From Motacilla alba alba (taxonomy: Eukaryota > Chordata > Aves > Passeriformes > Motacillidae): a stretch of DNA of 64,000 bases. This document shows positions 1-12,100 of the stretch, piece by piece (within the stretch, counting starts at the first letter, position 1; the number at the start of each line of letters is the position of its first letter). The notes beneath the pieces were generated by a model. It did no database searches and was not told the origin of the DNA. It was given only the letters and a program-made list of their open reading frames with translations. The DNA is taken from NCBI RefSeq assembly GCF_015832195.1, contig NC_052018.1:68137666-68201665 (forward strand), in the 5' to 3' direction. The translations under genes were made by a program, and so were the position numbers.

Positions 1-650
1 TTGTTTACAATTTCAGCTTTAGTGCCATCCAAACATCATGGAAAACAGTGTATTCGGGATTACAGTCACCACAGCTTTTCCTCTTCAAATTATGAATTGG
101 AATTCCCAGTGACTATGTGCTGGGAGATCTGCATGTGCTGCTCCTCACTCCCCCAGTAATCTGGGAGTCAAAAGTAATGAGGTTAATACTGAACAGAACC
201 TGCTGCTTTCACATTTTTCCACCTTTTTGCATAAAGAGCTTCCTTTTTTTTCCAATAATTATTTTGTCTAAACAAGCACAATGATGTTTAAGATTCAGAT
301 ATGCTTTTCAGATTCAAAGGAAAGATTCTTGTGTCTTAATCCCGAATATCAAAACCAGCTCCTCGGGTTTTATCTAAATACCAAAGGTGTCTTGTGCTTT
401 ATGCAATCATGCTAATAATATTGGCCTGATTGGCTTCTTTCACCTACAAATTTAAGAGAAGACTTCATTTTTGTTTTCCCTTTTTTAATGAATTTGGTTT
501 GGGATTTGCCTTTTTTTTTAATTTATGTTCCATATTTTAATATGACAGAATAATAAACTTAGGTACATGATGTTTATATCGTCCACGAGTATTTGTGAGT
601 AGAAGAATAGAGAACTACACATTTTCAGAGAAAAAAAAATTTAAGTCAGA
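1..650. other. AT-rich non-coding stretch
   Basis: No gene, repeat family or RNA gene is recognisable here. The sequence is AT-rich with several T and A homopolymer runs, as expected for vertebrate intronic or intergenic DNA. Stops are frequent in all frames. Confidence 0.6.
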
Positions 651-654
651 AGAA

Positions 655-1185
655 GCTTCCAGGGATTGTCTAATCCAACACAGCTGCTCAAGAAAGGTCA
701 CCTAAGGTAGACAGTCCAAGTTCATGTCCAGTAAGGTCTCAAATACCTCCAAGAACAAAGCTCCACAGATCCTCTGGGCAACCTGTACCAGTGTTGCTCA
801 CCCTCACTGTATTAATACGTTTCTTGATAGAAAGTCCTGTGGTTTAGCTTGTGCTCATTGTCTCTCAGTCTGTCACAGGCCACAATTTCTGTCTTCCTAC
901 TCTTCAGTCCCTCCCTTCAGCTATTTCTTTACACTGATGAGCTCCCCTGAATGTCTTCCTCTTCAGGCTGAAGCCCCAGCTTTCTCAGCCTCTCCTCAGA
1001 GAGAAGATGTTCCAGGTCCCTAATCCCATTTGAGGCCCTGTGCTGGACTTGCCTCACTATGTCCACATTTCTCATACTGGGAAGCCGATTCCAGCACTGC
1101 TGATGTGCCCTCACCAGTGCAGAAGGAAGGGGATGGATCATCTCCTGAACATGCAGCCAGCACTTGTCCTAACACAGCTCAGTCC
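655..1185 (-). repeat. CR1 LINE fragment, minus orientation
   Basis: This is an old, diverged copy of the avian CR1 non-LTR retrotransposon, inserted with its sense strand on the minus strand. On the plus strand it reads in the order expected for an inverted CR1 3' half. First comes a segment resembling the CR1 part that precedes the 3' end (words such as CTCTGGGCAACCTGTACCAG at about 775-800, followed by CACCCTCACTGTA). Next is the TGTGCTCATTGTCTCTC region at about 850. Then comes the CTTCAGGCTGAAGCCCCAGC / TCTCAGCCTCTCCTCAGAG block at about 960-1005, and finally GGCCCTGTGCTGGACTTGCC at about 1033. These are hallmark CR1 words. Small ORFs in this interval are by-products of the repeat. The terminal octamer repeat is not preserved, so the 3' end is decayed or truncated. 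The boundaries are approximate. Confidence 0.85.
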
Positions 1186-4100
1186 CTGTATTCATTTCAG
1201 TTCAAACTGTAACTGAAGGGCTCTTGGTTCCTTGAGGCAAACATAAGGGCACAAAGATTTTACAGATAAAACAAGTTAAAAGCGTAACATTTTGTCTCTA
1301 TGAAGAACCACGCAGGTCTTGGTGCTTGACCTACTCAAGTATCTTTTGGCTAATCATTCCCTCCTGCACTTAAACTAGACATGGTCCAATTATACCCTTT
1401 GGAAAATTATATGCCAGTGTGAAAATGTCTAATACTCCAGGATAATTGGAACTGTCTCCTGTGTATAAACTGTATGTAAATGGAGGAAGGGAAGAGTTAT
1501 GAGAAAATGCAACTCTCTAGCCTGGTGGCAAGATTAGTCTCTTGGGAAATGAGACATCTGGTTCCAATCCCTGCTTGCCTGAGTGTTTAATTTTGTATAC
1601 AGAGCAGCACAACAAACCTTATTTCTGAGTTATTTCTAGTCTGGTTATCAGAGCAGTTTCTTCAGAGAGGGAAGGTGCATGTTCAATTGTGCTGAGGCAA
1701 AAATAGTGAGTTGAATCTGAGTTTACCACATGTAACATGACCACTCTCATTACCAGGCTAATGTTTTAATGCACTAGCAAAAGCAGAACCAAGCCACTTT
1801 GCTCTTTCTCTGTTTCACCACATTTATAATATAAATTATTTATAACATTTATAAATAAATGAAATAAACAAATAAAACACACATACAAAAAAACACCTTC
1901 CAAAACCACATACAAAAAAATCCAGAAAATACCTAACTCTAATTGTTCTGCTTCAGGTGAATATCATATTTGACACATTTTTTTTTTCCAGTAGCAATTT
2001 TGAAATTTGACTTCTTCCGCACTGGAAGGGTTTGGTTTATTAAGAAAAGAATTGTCATTTTACAGCTTTATTATTTACCTATTCACCTATTCATTATGTT
2101 GAATCACCAGCAGACTTCTTAGAAAGGATGAAGAGAAGGGACCGTGCTCCCCACCAGCCCATGTGACTGATACACACCTTAGCCTGCAGCCCCTCTTCAT
2201 CCCACCTGCAGCCTTGGATTAAGGCTGATTGAGCCTGTTGGTGTTGCAAGGTCAGACTAGGACCCAGATACCAAGGCCTATCTGACAGCTTGACCTGTCT
2301 ACACAGGTCATAGCAATGAAGAGAAGTTTTCTTCCAAGCAACATGCAATTTCCTTTAATGTAAATTAAAAAAAAAAAAGAATGTCTGGAATGTATGTTAT
2401 CATAGCAGATCAAATATCTAGGGTAAATGCTTGAGCCTAATATTATGTCAAGTACGAGATATAAAAATAATGCACCAGTGCACTTGATATCATTTAAAAA
2501 AAAAAAAAAAAAGGCAATATGAACTGACCAAAAATGTCAACAGAAACAGATCAACAGAAACAGTTTTGAAAAGACTGGTTTATAAAACACAGCATCATCT
2601 TTCAGAATTACATTATTATGTATTTTATGGAGAAAAATTGCTCCCAGTCAAGTCTGATTCCTTCAGCTTCCAAAACCAGCACAATGAAATCCCACTTTCC
2701 TTCAGTCAATAAAAGATGAGCACATAGAGAAAATCTCCTTCCCAAGAAACAGTCAATCACAGCTTAAAATTTTAGAAGTGCCTAAGAAATTCTGGCAGCC
2801 AAATTACATTAAAATTTATGGTCATTTGCCACTTAACTCTGATGCATCCCACCCGTAACTGCAGGAACAGCAGCAGCCCCATGGCCTCAAGGGCACTGGG
2901 AAGCAGGATGCCAGCAGTGCAGCCACCCACAGCTCCTCTCAGCACTTTGTGGATGATTGCACCCACATGCAAAATCTTCCTGAAAACTGTTTCACATGAT
3001 CAGTTGAGGAGAAATGGGAAGGTGACTTTTTACGAACAATAAGAAATAAAAATATCTAGGTGAACTGTCTAGCCTAATGCTGACAGGGGTGATTCACAAA
3101 GCCTCTTGATAAGAAGAAAGTTTCTTAGGGAACCATATACTGAAGGATAAAACCTTTATTTTGAATAATAGAATCCTCTAAAGAATTTGAATTATGTTCA
3201 ATTTTAATGTACACTTATTTTTTCAACTAAATATTCTGCTGTACACATCATAATGCAAACATCAATATGTGTGGTATCAATTAAACTAAATACTTCCATA
3301 TTCTTGTGCAACAGCAAAAGGCAATGCTATATAACTTGGATATTTCTTAACAATGAAGTCTTCAAAGTAATTGTGATTTAGATATGAAAGTAACTACAGC
3401 AATGGCAAAAAAAATGGTCTCTGTGCCCAGGCATCTTAGAGATTTGAACAGCTCCCCAGTGACTTTTTCTTGCTCCCTACACAGGACTAACTTCTGTTTT
3501 CCTGCTTTGCTTTTCTAACACTACCAGGGGTTTCTTACCTGACGGTCTCCATAATAAGAATATGCAGGAGAAGGGGAAAAGCAACATTAGTAAGAGCCCT
3601 GGAGGAAACTAATTTAAAATTATCTTGAATGTTATAGAAGAGGACTACAGAACAGACAATATAATTTTAAGCCATCTAAGAATGTGATAAAATACAAAGA
3701 CAAGCTGAAGTTTGTCTCTATCAGACACGTGACTAGAAAACTGCTTCAGATAGATCAGAGCAGCAGGAATGAGCAAAATGATGGGAGAATTTACTTTGAC
3801 AAAAACATAGCAAACATGCAGAGAAATATGCCCAACTGGCATAAATGGACACATATTCCAAAGTCTCACAATGCAAGAAAAAAAATTTAGTGTGAGTACA
3901 TATGTTTAGCACTGATAACAAAGAGATTAAATGAGGATGAAAAGTTATGAGTTTTTTTCTTTTAATTCTTCTGAAAAGATAAAATCATAAGCTAGGCAGA
4001 AAAAGAAAAGAAACTTTACACATGTATATGTCAAAATAAAGTACCTAAAAGGAATTGGGAGATTCACATTCAGAAACACTGACAGCAGACGTGATCTTGT

Positions 4101-4193
4101 GAATTGTGTTTTAAGAAAAAGTAGGGTGACATTGCCTTATGCTATAATAAAAAAATGTCAAGCTCCTAGTACAAGGTCCACCTTGAGATTATA
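1186..4193. other. Non-coding DNA, no gene seen
   Basis: AT-rich sequence without a recognisable gene. It includes an A/T- and A/C-rich low-complexity patch at about 1826-1925 and a 17-nt A run at 2496-2512. A slightly GC-richer piece at about 2094-2345 and another at 2840-2960 give short ORFs on both strands, but with no family resemblance and no convincing splice sites. Confidence 0.55.
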
Positions 4194-4266
4194 GATGTCC
4201 ATCTTATTTAACCTATAACACCCATATTAACACCCATATTTTGGTGTGTTAAATAAGATGAACATT
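4194..4266. repeat. Imperfect inverted repeat (hairpin)
   Basis: The left arm at 4194-4212 contains CATCTTATTTAAC. The right arm at 4248-4266 contains its exact complement, GTTAAATAAGATG. Pairing continues outward with one G-T and one mismatch (GATGTC against GAACAT). The 35-nt loop holds a partly self-complementary direct repeat (AACACCCATATT, imperfectly doubled). It could be the core of a small palindromic MITE, a transcribed hairpin, or chance in AT-rich DNA. Confidence 0.7.
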
Positions 4267-7200
4267 TAAGAGCCATTTCTGTTTCTTAGTCATAGGTACC
4301 TCAATTAGGCAAGTGAGACACTTCACAGGGCTTTGGGAGACAACCCAGAGCACAGGCAGCTATGAGCATTGCTAGGAGTCCATGGTCAGACTTAAGACAG
4401 ACAGGTTCAATAACAGAATGCTAATTTGTCTTTCAAAGTATTCTACTCTTCCATGTTTGGCCGATTCACAACATTTTGTAAGCATTATCTGATAAATGCA
4501 TAAAGCATTCTGCTTTCAATTTGGTTTTCTACTGACAGAGAAAGCACAGAGAGGTCCAGCAGTAACAATTTATATTTGAATTACAGCTTGCAGTACTACA
4601 GACACATTACACAAATCATTTCAGCTCACCTTTGCCAGAAAGCACAAAATATTACTATTTTCTAATCAAACTTCAAATCAGCAGTAGTTGCTGTCAAATA
4701 CCTTGTAATTTCTAAGCTAAGTCACTGTGTCCTGCTCAGATGCTAAAATGTAGTTTTTGTTTCAATTACACATAATTTCTTACTCCTTATTTGCTGACTG
4801 GTTCTTTCTTTTGGTCTATTGTTTTACCATTTTTAATTACATAAGAGCCTTTAAAAAAACTAGAAAATATTTCATTTAAAACCATGTCACAGTACTACAA
4901 CTTTGTTACAGTAATCAAAAGAAATACTGTATTTCTAAAATGCTTTCAGATAAAGGAAAGAAACTATTGGAGCACATTTCAGGATTTTCTAACTTTTCTT
5001 GTAAACTTATTTATTTTTATTTTTCAATTGCAAATTTTTATTTCATTGAAACATAACGGGTGGCTCATTCTGGAACATAAACTCCATGGAGTCAGAATTT
5101 GAGTATTACTTCAAATACAGAGCTGAGGAAAATAGTTTAAAGGATTGCAAATTTATTGCTCCACTCAACTGCTCAAGGAAAAGAACAAGAGAAAAAATTA
5201 AAAATAAGAAAATGAAAAAATGTAAGTAGATAGTTAACTAGATAAAGGCTAACATTTTCACAGTGATCTGCCCAAGGCCACAAGTAGTAGCTCCCACTGC
5301 CCAATTATTTTAAACTATAGTGATATCTAGAGTTTTTTCCAAATACCAATATTTAGTTTCATTCTGAACTAGTCCCACCACCTACTGTATTCAACAAGCC
5401 TTACACCAAACCTCAGCAGTGGAGGAAATTTTTTGGAAACAGACTTAACAGCTACAGCTCACAGGACATCGGAATCAACAGCATCACAGCACATATGCAC
5501 AAAACCAAGCTGCAACCAAGAAACTTGTCCAGCCAGAAGAACACAGAAACCTAATGTGGATCACAGCACCTTCAACTGAGCATAGCAGAGATGAGGTTTC
5601 TCTTTTGCTCCTAGGTGCTCTGAAAATGAACTATGAATGCCCTCACGGTAGCCAGGTATACACCTCAGTCTGCAAAGGAGGGAGCTTCTGCAAATAAAAG
5701 ACCTGCATTACTTACATGTATCTTTAAAACTTTTGCAGATAAATAACAAAAATCCTCTAAATGTTTTATCTAGAGAGTTTGTAACTTCAAATTGTGTTGA
5801 ACCTGGTGGCTCATATTGCTTGATGGCATATGGCCTCATAGAGGATACTTTACCATATGGTGTCCTGGACAGGAAGTCAGATGTTTTCAAGAGGACCATC
5901 CTTCTTCTTCCAACAGCCAGGCTGAAAGCTCCTAATGAATAAAGCCTGCATCAAACTGAGCAACCAAAAGTGATGAAGTTTACAAGCAGAATAGGCTACC
6001 CTGTGTTTTGTCAAACAGCTTTTAGTGGAAAACGTAGGAGGTATTTCAAATTAATTCTAACATCTCTATCTTTATGTGAAATGAAATCATACTTGACACT
6101 TTTTAAAGGAACTGTGTTAACAGAAGGAGTTGTACCTGCATCACATCAGAACGATGCAGCTTAATGAAAATATTGCATAAAAAGGCTGGACTATGACATT
6201 TTGCAGCCTTTGTACCTGGAGTGCAGACAACATCTTCTCCTTTATGTAAACAGAAATACTTCTTCCCCGCCCTCACCTCCTGATTTACCAGACCTACAAA
6301 TCATCCTGAGACTGGAAGTTCAGGCTCAGTGTTTCCTTCACACCTTATCTATCACCACCAATATTACAGAGCAAGTCATTCACTCAACCACACCTGTTCA
6401 GCTCGACCAAACCTGAAGCATAAATTCACTGATTTCTGGAAGAGTAAGTTTGTAGAATATAAAAAAAGAAATCAAACAGTCAAAGCTTCATGTGTAATTC
6501 TATCAGATCTTTTTATTTATTTAATTTGGTGGCAGCTCATCTGTTATTGCAGGGTAGGAATATATTTTAAAGGGTTATTCAATACTGTTTGAAAGAACAA
6601 TGAATTCTAAACACAATATTTAATATTTGCCCACCCTTTAAGTATAGGAACAAGAAGATAAGACTAACTTTCATCTGATGGTAGATTTGATGCTGCCCAA
6701 CAGAAAATTTAATGCAAGCACTTCAGGCAAATAGATTGAAAAATATTGTTTTTCAGTTTGTAAAGAGAAAGTAAATCATACTGTCATGAGATCCTTTAAT
6801 TTATCCATATAGCAGAATTGTAAGTGCAGCAGAAAGCAGTTTGCTGAAATGTAAATAAAGCTTTGCATGCAGTGCTAACAGGGAAAGTTTATTTAATATA
6901 ATATATTACACAAAGTCCTCATTGCTACCTTTCAGTTTATACTTCTATGGTAACAAACTTAAAATAAACAGAACCCTTTTGTTAAAATCCAATGCAAAGT
7001 ATCAACACTGATCCTTTTCAAACCTTAGAGACCATTTAGCTCTTCACTCTTCACTTTTTAGTTTTAGCTATTAGAATAAGTTCAGTTATTAAAAATAAGA
7101 GTTTACCTACACTAATAGTCTAATTATTTAAAAAATAGTACTCCGAAGTTTCAATTTAATTCTTACTCTTGAACGCTGAGCAGCTGTAAATTCAGTTAAA

Positions 7201-7616
7201 TTCGACCAACTTTATAGGATGTGGTAACAGAAAAATCGTTTTATTTATATCCCAAACTGAGAAAACAATGATGCTCAATGTATGTTCAGATATTAACTGT
7301 ATTCTACAGTTAAGCTTGATTCTGACACTGTATTGTCATGTTGTATTCTGCATGTTAGAAAAAGAATATCTGAATACATACCTTATGTTGGTAAGTATTC
7401 AGACACTTACAGCACTGAACAGCAGGTAAATTTATTTACCTTTATTTAAAGCCCATGTAGAGTATCAGCACTAGAAGTACCAAGGTACTCAGGCATTTGA
7501 AGTCCAAAAATTGTGGATGTTTATAATTCCCTGCTTTAGGTCCTCATTTCTAAAACTGGAACAATGCAAGAGGCACTGAAGAAACCTACCAGCCTACAGC
7601 AGCTCAATTTGTGATA

Positions 7617-7618
<2 letters not shown>
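4267..7618. other. Non-coding DNA, no gene seen
   Basis: AT-rich, repeat-poor sequence. Short ORFs of 60-90 codons occur on both strands at chance density. None has a recognisable domain, good start context or exon-like boundary pair that I could support. Confidence 0.55.

Positions 7619-7648
<30 letters not shown>
7619..7648 (+). repeat. 30-nt poly-A tract
   Basis: Thirty consecutive A, the longest homopolymer in the window, followed by an A-rich GAAAAGAAAA tail. It could be the remains of a retroposed tail, but the roughly 150 bases upstream match no RNA I recognise and no flanking duplication is evident. Confidence 0.9.
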
Positions 7649-7650
<2 letters not shown>

Positions 7651-8450
7651 AAAGAAAACTAGCTAAATTCTTGCAAGAAAATTGATAGTGCAAGTTGATG
7701 TTAAATGGGCTCTAAGAATGCAGGATATTGGAGCAGCTGGTACAATAATGACTGCATAATCATTATAATCAGCAACTCCCTTGGCACCCTGAAATACTGC
7801 ATTTTGGTGTCTAGGCCTCCAAAACTAGCTCATACTTGTGCATAGGTTCTCAATACACAACTGAAGGAAAAAGTATTTCTTCCTTCCCTATAAACAAGAG
7901 GTATATTATCACAACTCTTTGGAAACACTCTACAGCACAGATTAAATTGATAAAACAGAGAATGAGGGGGGAAAAAAAGCCACAGAGGACAAGACATAAG
8001 GATACACTGTTGCTTATTTCTCACCTCACAGGGGAGGACTGTGTACCTGCACAGACTCTGTAATTATTAGAAAAAGAATTTTTTTAAGTAGCACTGCTTT
8101 AAGTATGCAAAAGAAATAGCCAGGAAAAAGAAAAATAGAGGAAAAAGAGAGAGAGCAAGAATAAGCGCATGGCCAATGGGATTATAATGTGAGAAGGTAA
8201 AAAAAGGTTATCCAGCTGTTTTGCATTCAAGTACATAGGACTCTTCTTGGGATTTATTATTCAAACCCCTGAGACTCCAGCTCTTAAATGAAAGAGCTGC
8301 AGAGAGCATTTTGGGTTGGCTCTGCTGCCTGTAAAAGGGAAGTCCCATAACCTGTGCTCCGACATGGAGGAAGAGCCGCCAGACATACAATGACTGGAAG
8401 ACACAGCAATGGCAGGGGAGAATACTATCCAGTAAAGAGATATTTCAAAA
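7649..8450. other. Non-coding DNA, no gene seen
   Basis: AT-rich sequence with purine-rich low-complexity stretches around 8080-8160. No gene is recognised. A short plus-strand run from an ATG at 8364 has CpG-containing codons but stops after nine residues. Confidence 0.5.
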
Positions 8451-9185
8451 CTATTGAGGTTTTTTTTTTTTCTTTCCCACTTCTTCTGGAAGCACTTGTA
8501 GCTCAGAGGATTTTCTCCTGCACTGCTGGGCTTCCTCCTGCACACCTCAGAGAAAAGCCCATCTGGGCCAGGCCCTGTTCAGAGCACCAAGACATCAGCA
8601 AAGAAGCAAACAGCACTTTGCTGTGGTTTCAAGCCATCCCAGCAGGAGAGGCAGCTGCTGCATGTGCCCTGCCTGAGGGCCAGGAAGGCTGAGCTGGTGG
8701 CGCAGGGCTGGAACTGAAGGTGTCAGGTGGCTGCCCTGCCATCTGCTGCTGGAGGGAACCACCAACCACCTGCCATGCCCAGCCTGCTTAGTAAACACAC
8801 CTTGGGTGAGATCACTGCTGAACACAGCCCTGTTCTGCGCACTCAGACACACCAAGCAGCCAACTCCCAACAATGGAGCCTTTACAGACAGGCTCGGCCA
8901 CAAGGGAGGTTTTTCAGGAGCCACAGTGACTGCTGCAGTCCAACAGACCCTAGAGTGAATAAAATGCCCCAACCCTTCGGCTTTAGGTACTATTTCCCAA
9001 TTTCTAGCTCTCGAGACCAAGAACAACCAAGACAGTGCCAGGCACAGGCTCATGGGTTGGTGTTTCCCTTCCTCCCACCCCTCCCATTGGCCAAGCTTCT
9101 CCAAGGCCTTTCCCCCTCAGCAGGTTGGATTCACTCTCCTCCGGATGTGCCTGAAGGCAGTTCCAGGAGATTATGACACTACTGA
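8451..9185. other. GC-richer block of unknown origin
   Basis: A stretch clearly richer in G+C than its surroundings, opening after a T-rich tract at about 8460. Both strands carry long open frames (169 codons on minus at 8595-9104, 149 on plus at 8727-9176) that overlap each other almost completely. That pattern is typical of GC-rich non-coding DNA rather than two real genes, and neither translation shows a domain I know. It contains a four-tract C run (9066-9085) followed by ATTGG, which reads as a G-quadruplex motif and a CCAAT box on the minus strand. It may be an old LTR, a conserved element or a minor promoter. Confidence 0.45.
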
Positions 9186-12100
9186 TAGTAGCCTGGGCTG
9201 GGTAGGGAAAAATTAGTCTGTCCAAACAGTGGAGAGTAACTCCAGCACCCTTTGGTTATAGGAGACACAGTCAATTAATCAAAGCCATGGCAATGTTTGG
9301 CTAGTAAAGACCATGTTTGCAATAGAGGTGGGCAAAAGGAGAAATGGACCATCTGCCTCCTGGGTTTCACTTTGCCCCAGATTCTCCCTGCTGCCCAGAC
9401 ATCCTGCAGCAGTTTGCAAGCAGGGCTGAGCCCAAAGACTAGACTGATAACCAGTTTGCAAGCAAGATCAGTGCCCCAGCCTTCTCCCACTTGGGGTTTT
9501 CAGAAGAGAATGAAATCTTCCCCCGCCAACATTTACATCTTTTCCCAATCCCCATTTTAACTGAACACCAGCATACCTTCCAAATATTATTTCACAAATA
9601 GCATAACAGAGCAAATTGTCTTGTTTACACTTTATTCTCAAAAAAGATATCCACCTTGAAAGCAGCATATAACTTTTTTTGTAGGAGGAACTTACAGTCT
9701 GTGCATGCCTGGCTACTGCATGCAGCCCATTCTTTAAAGTCGGACAGGTTTGTTTTGGAGTTCTCCTTTAATATTTTTTCCCCACAAAGTATTTCTTCAC
9801 AGAACTGAAAAATTTTAGTCAATGATCAGACAAAAATAGCAACCTCTTTCTCATAAACAGGAAACAAATACACTTCCCCTAATTTTATAGCGTATTTATG
9901 GAAAGTGATGACCAAAAAATTAAAGATAGCTGTACCACCAACTGTATCCTGTCTCTTCTGTTGTGCAGTATGTACAGGACAGATTACTTTGTTTTTTCTT
10001 AGGGAAACAGTCCAGGACACAAATGATCCCTACATTTCTCAGTACAGCTCTCTCCCTCACTCTGAAGGCATTTACACTGGACAGTGGAATCAGTATGGGA
10101 GAAAAACAGTGAGAAGGGAAATATTTACCTCAATCATGAATGCAAGCCTTGGAGTTATGGAAAAATGGCTAGGGCCTATTGAGCTTAAGAGTAAAGAGAA
10201 TTACATAAGACTCTAAATTCTTCTGGGCAACTCTGAACCAGAAAAGTTCACCAGCTGCTACAGAGAGGGAAATGAAAATCAGGTGCTGTGGCACAACTTC
10301 AGCTTGCAGTGCCCAGGTCAATCAATGCTACTGCTTGCCTTTACTCCAGAAGGGGTTTGTAAGGAACAACCAGGCTGCCTTTCCCACATCCTTCAGTGCA
10401 GGCAAACACAACTCATATCACAGGATAGTAAGGAATTGTCACAGCAATCCTTTACTTTAAGCTTCTCAAAACCCACAGAAGTACAGCCAAGACCAGAGGT
10501 GACCATTACACAGAGCAGAGTTACCAGTCACTCATGGCTTTGCTCCCATGTGGTGGCCCAGCTCTACCACAGCCCACTAAACACAGCTCAATAGCACCCA
10601 TTAGGAATAATCTGGGGCATTTCAATGAACAGATTTTAAAAGTTGTTATTTCACAGTGCATTTCATAGTACCTCAATACACATTTGTATTTCTGTACCCT
10701 TAAAAATGAACATTCCACCTTTATTGTTAGCACACAGGCATGAAAACTAGAAAAAATTCATCTAGGTCTAGTATTTCAATCTTTGCAAAAATATTCAAAC
10801 TTGCTAGAGACACTGTGACTAAAGGCTAATTACAGATACAGACCAACACAATGACATAGCTCCTGAGCTTGTCAGTGTCAAAAAACATTCCCTAGTATAA
10901 AGTCATCATGTTTGTATAAAAAGATGTTTTCCTTAGGAGGCAAGTCAAGGAGCCCTGGATATTTCTCATGGAGACAAGTTATCCTACTTTCTCATACCCA
11001 CACAAATCCCTTTGGGCTGTGCTGTAACTTCTGGGCTTTTAGAGAAATAACAAAGCTGTAGTACTTCTGTCCTATTTCCAAAAGTTTCAACAAGAGAAAA
11101 GAAGCACATAAATTTTGATTAAAATTACGGTCCCAAGTAAGCAAGTTTCTCCACAACAGGAGCTCTAGCAACACCTTTCAGAAAAGAAAACTACTGAAAA
11201 GACACTTCTCAAGAATAGAAAAGATAATTAATTGTGAGGGTTTTTCTTTTCCTTTTTTTTTTTTTCTTTTTTTACTCATGCTTACCTGCCAGTTGTTTTC
11301 ATCCATTTATCACAAATCTATTTTGGGGATATGACCCAGTATCTGGACATGGACCTAAACTATCAGATATTTGCCAAGGTCCTCAGAACATTTTACACAT
11401 GCTGTGGTAAATCATTTTTGGACGTGTAGTTTAAAATCAAGGTACACTAACTTAAAATGTCACAAAAAAGTAGGACAGGAGTTGGACATTTACTGTGATA
11501 GAAAAAACGCTTCTTGTTGAAAAGCCCTCCTGAACTAAGAGGAACTTTTGCCACTTCACTACCACATAAAAGTCCTAAATTTCCCAACAACATATTTTTT
11601 GCTAAATATTTAGGATAATAGACAGCTGAGACATAGGAATACAAAGTTATTACTCCTGCAAGGGCTGCAATATATCCATAGCCGTGCTTCTCATCAACAC
11701 TCCAAGAACACAGGGAGAAAGCAGACTATTGAGCACATCTCTTTTTCAACCACTAACAAGCTGTTCCTTCCCTCCCTGCAAGCTCAGAGGCTGCTTTAAA
11801 CAGGGTCTGTGAAAGAGAGCACAGCACCTGTGGCTGTTGCTGCTATTATAGAGGTCCCATGATGATTCCTTTCTAGGAAGGATCAAAGGCACCCTCCCTG
11901 CTGTGCTCCCCTTTTCTCCTTGCCAGGGGTTTGGCATTAAATGAGCGCCATTTCAGCACTGCCTACCTCAATTTTCACTCTAAGTCCAACGAGATCACCT
12001 AACCAAGTGATTCACAGAACCACAAGTAAAAAGTAAAGTAAATAATTGTTCCAAAATCAGAGAATCAATGCAATATACTTTGTGACCAGATCTCAACTGT

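Noticed and set aside
8595..9104. 169-codon minus-strand ORF
   Set aside because: It overlaps a 149-codon ORF on the other strand in a GC-raised block. No domain, no homology I recognise, and no splice structure.
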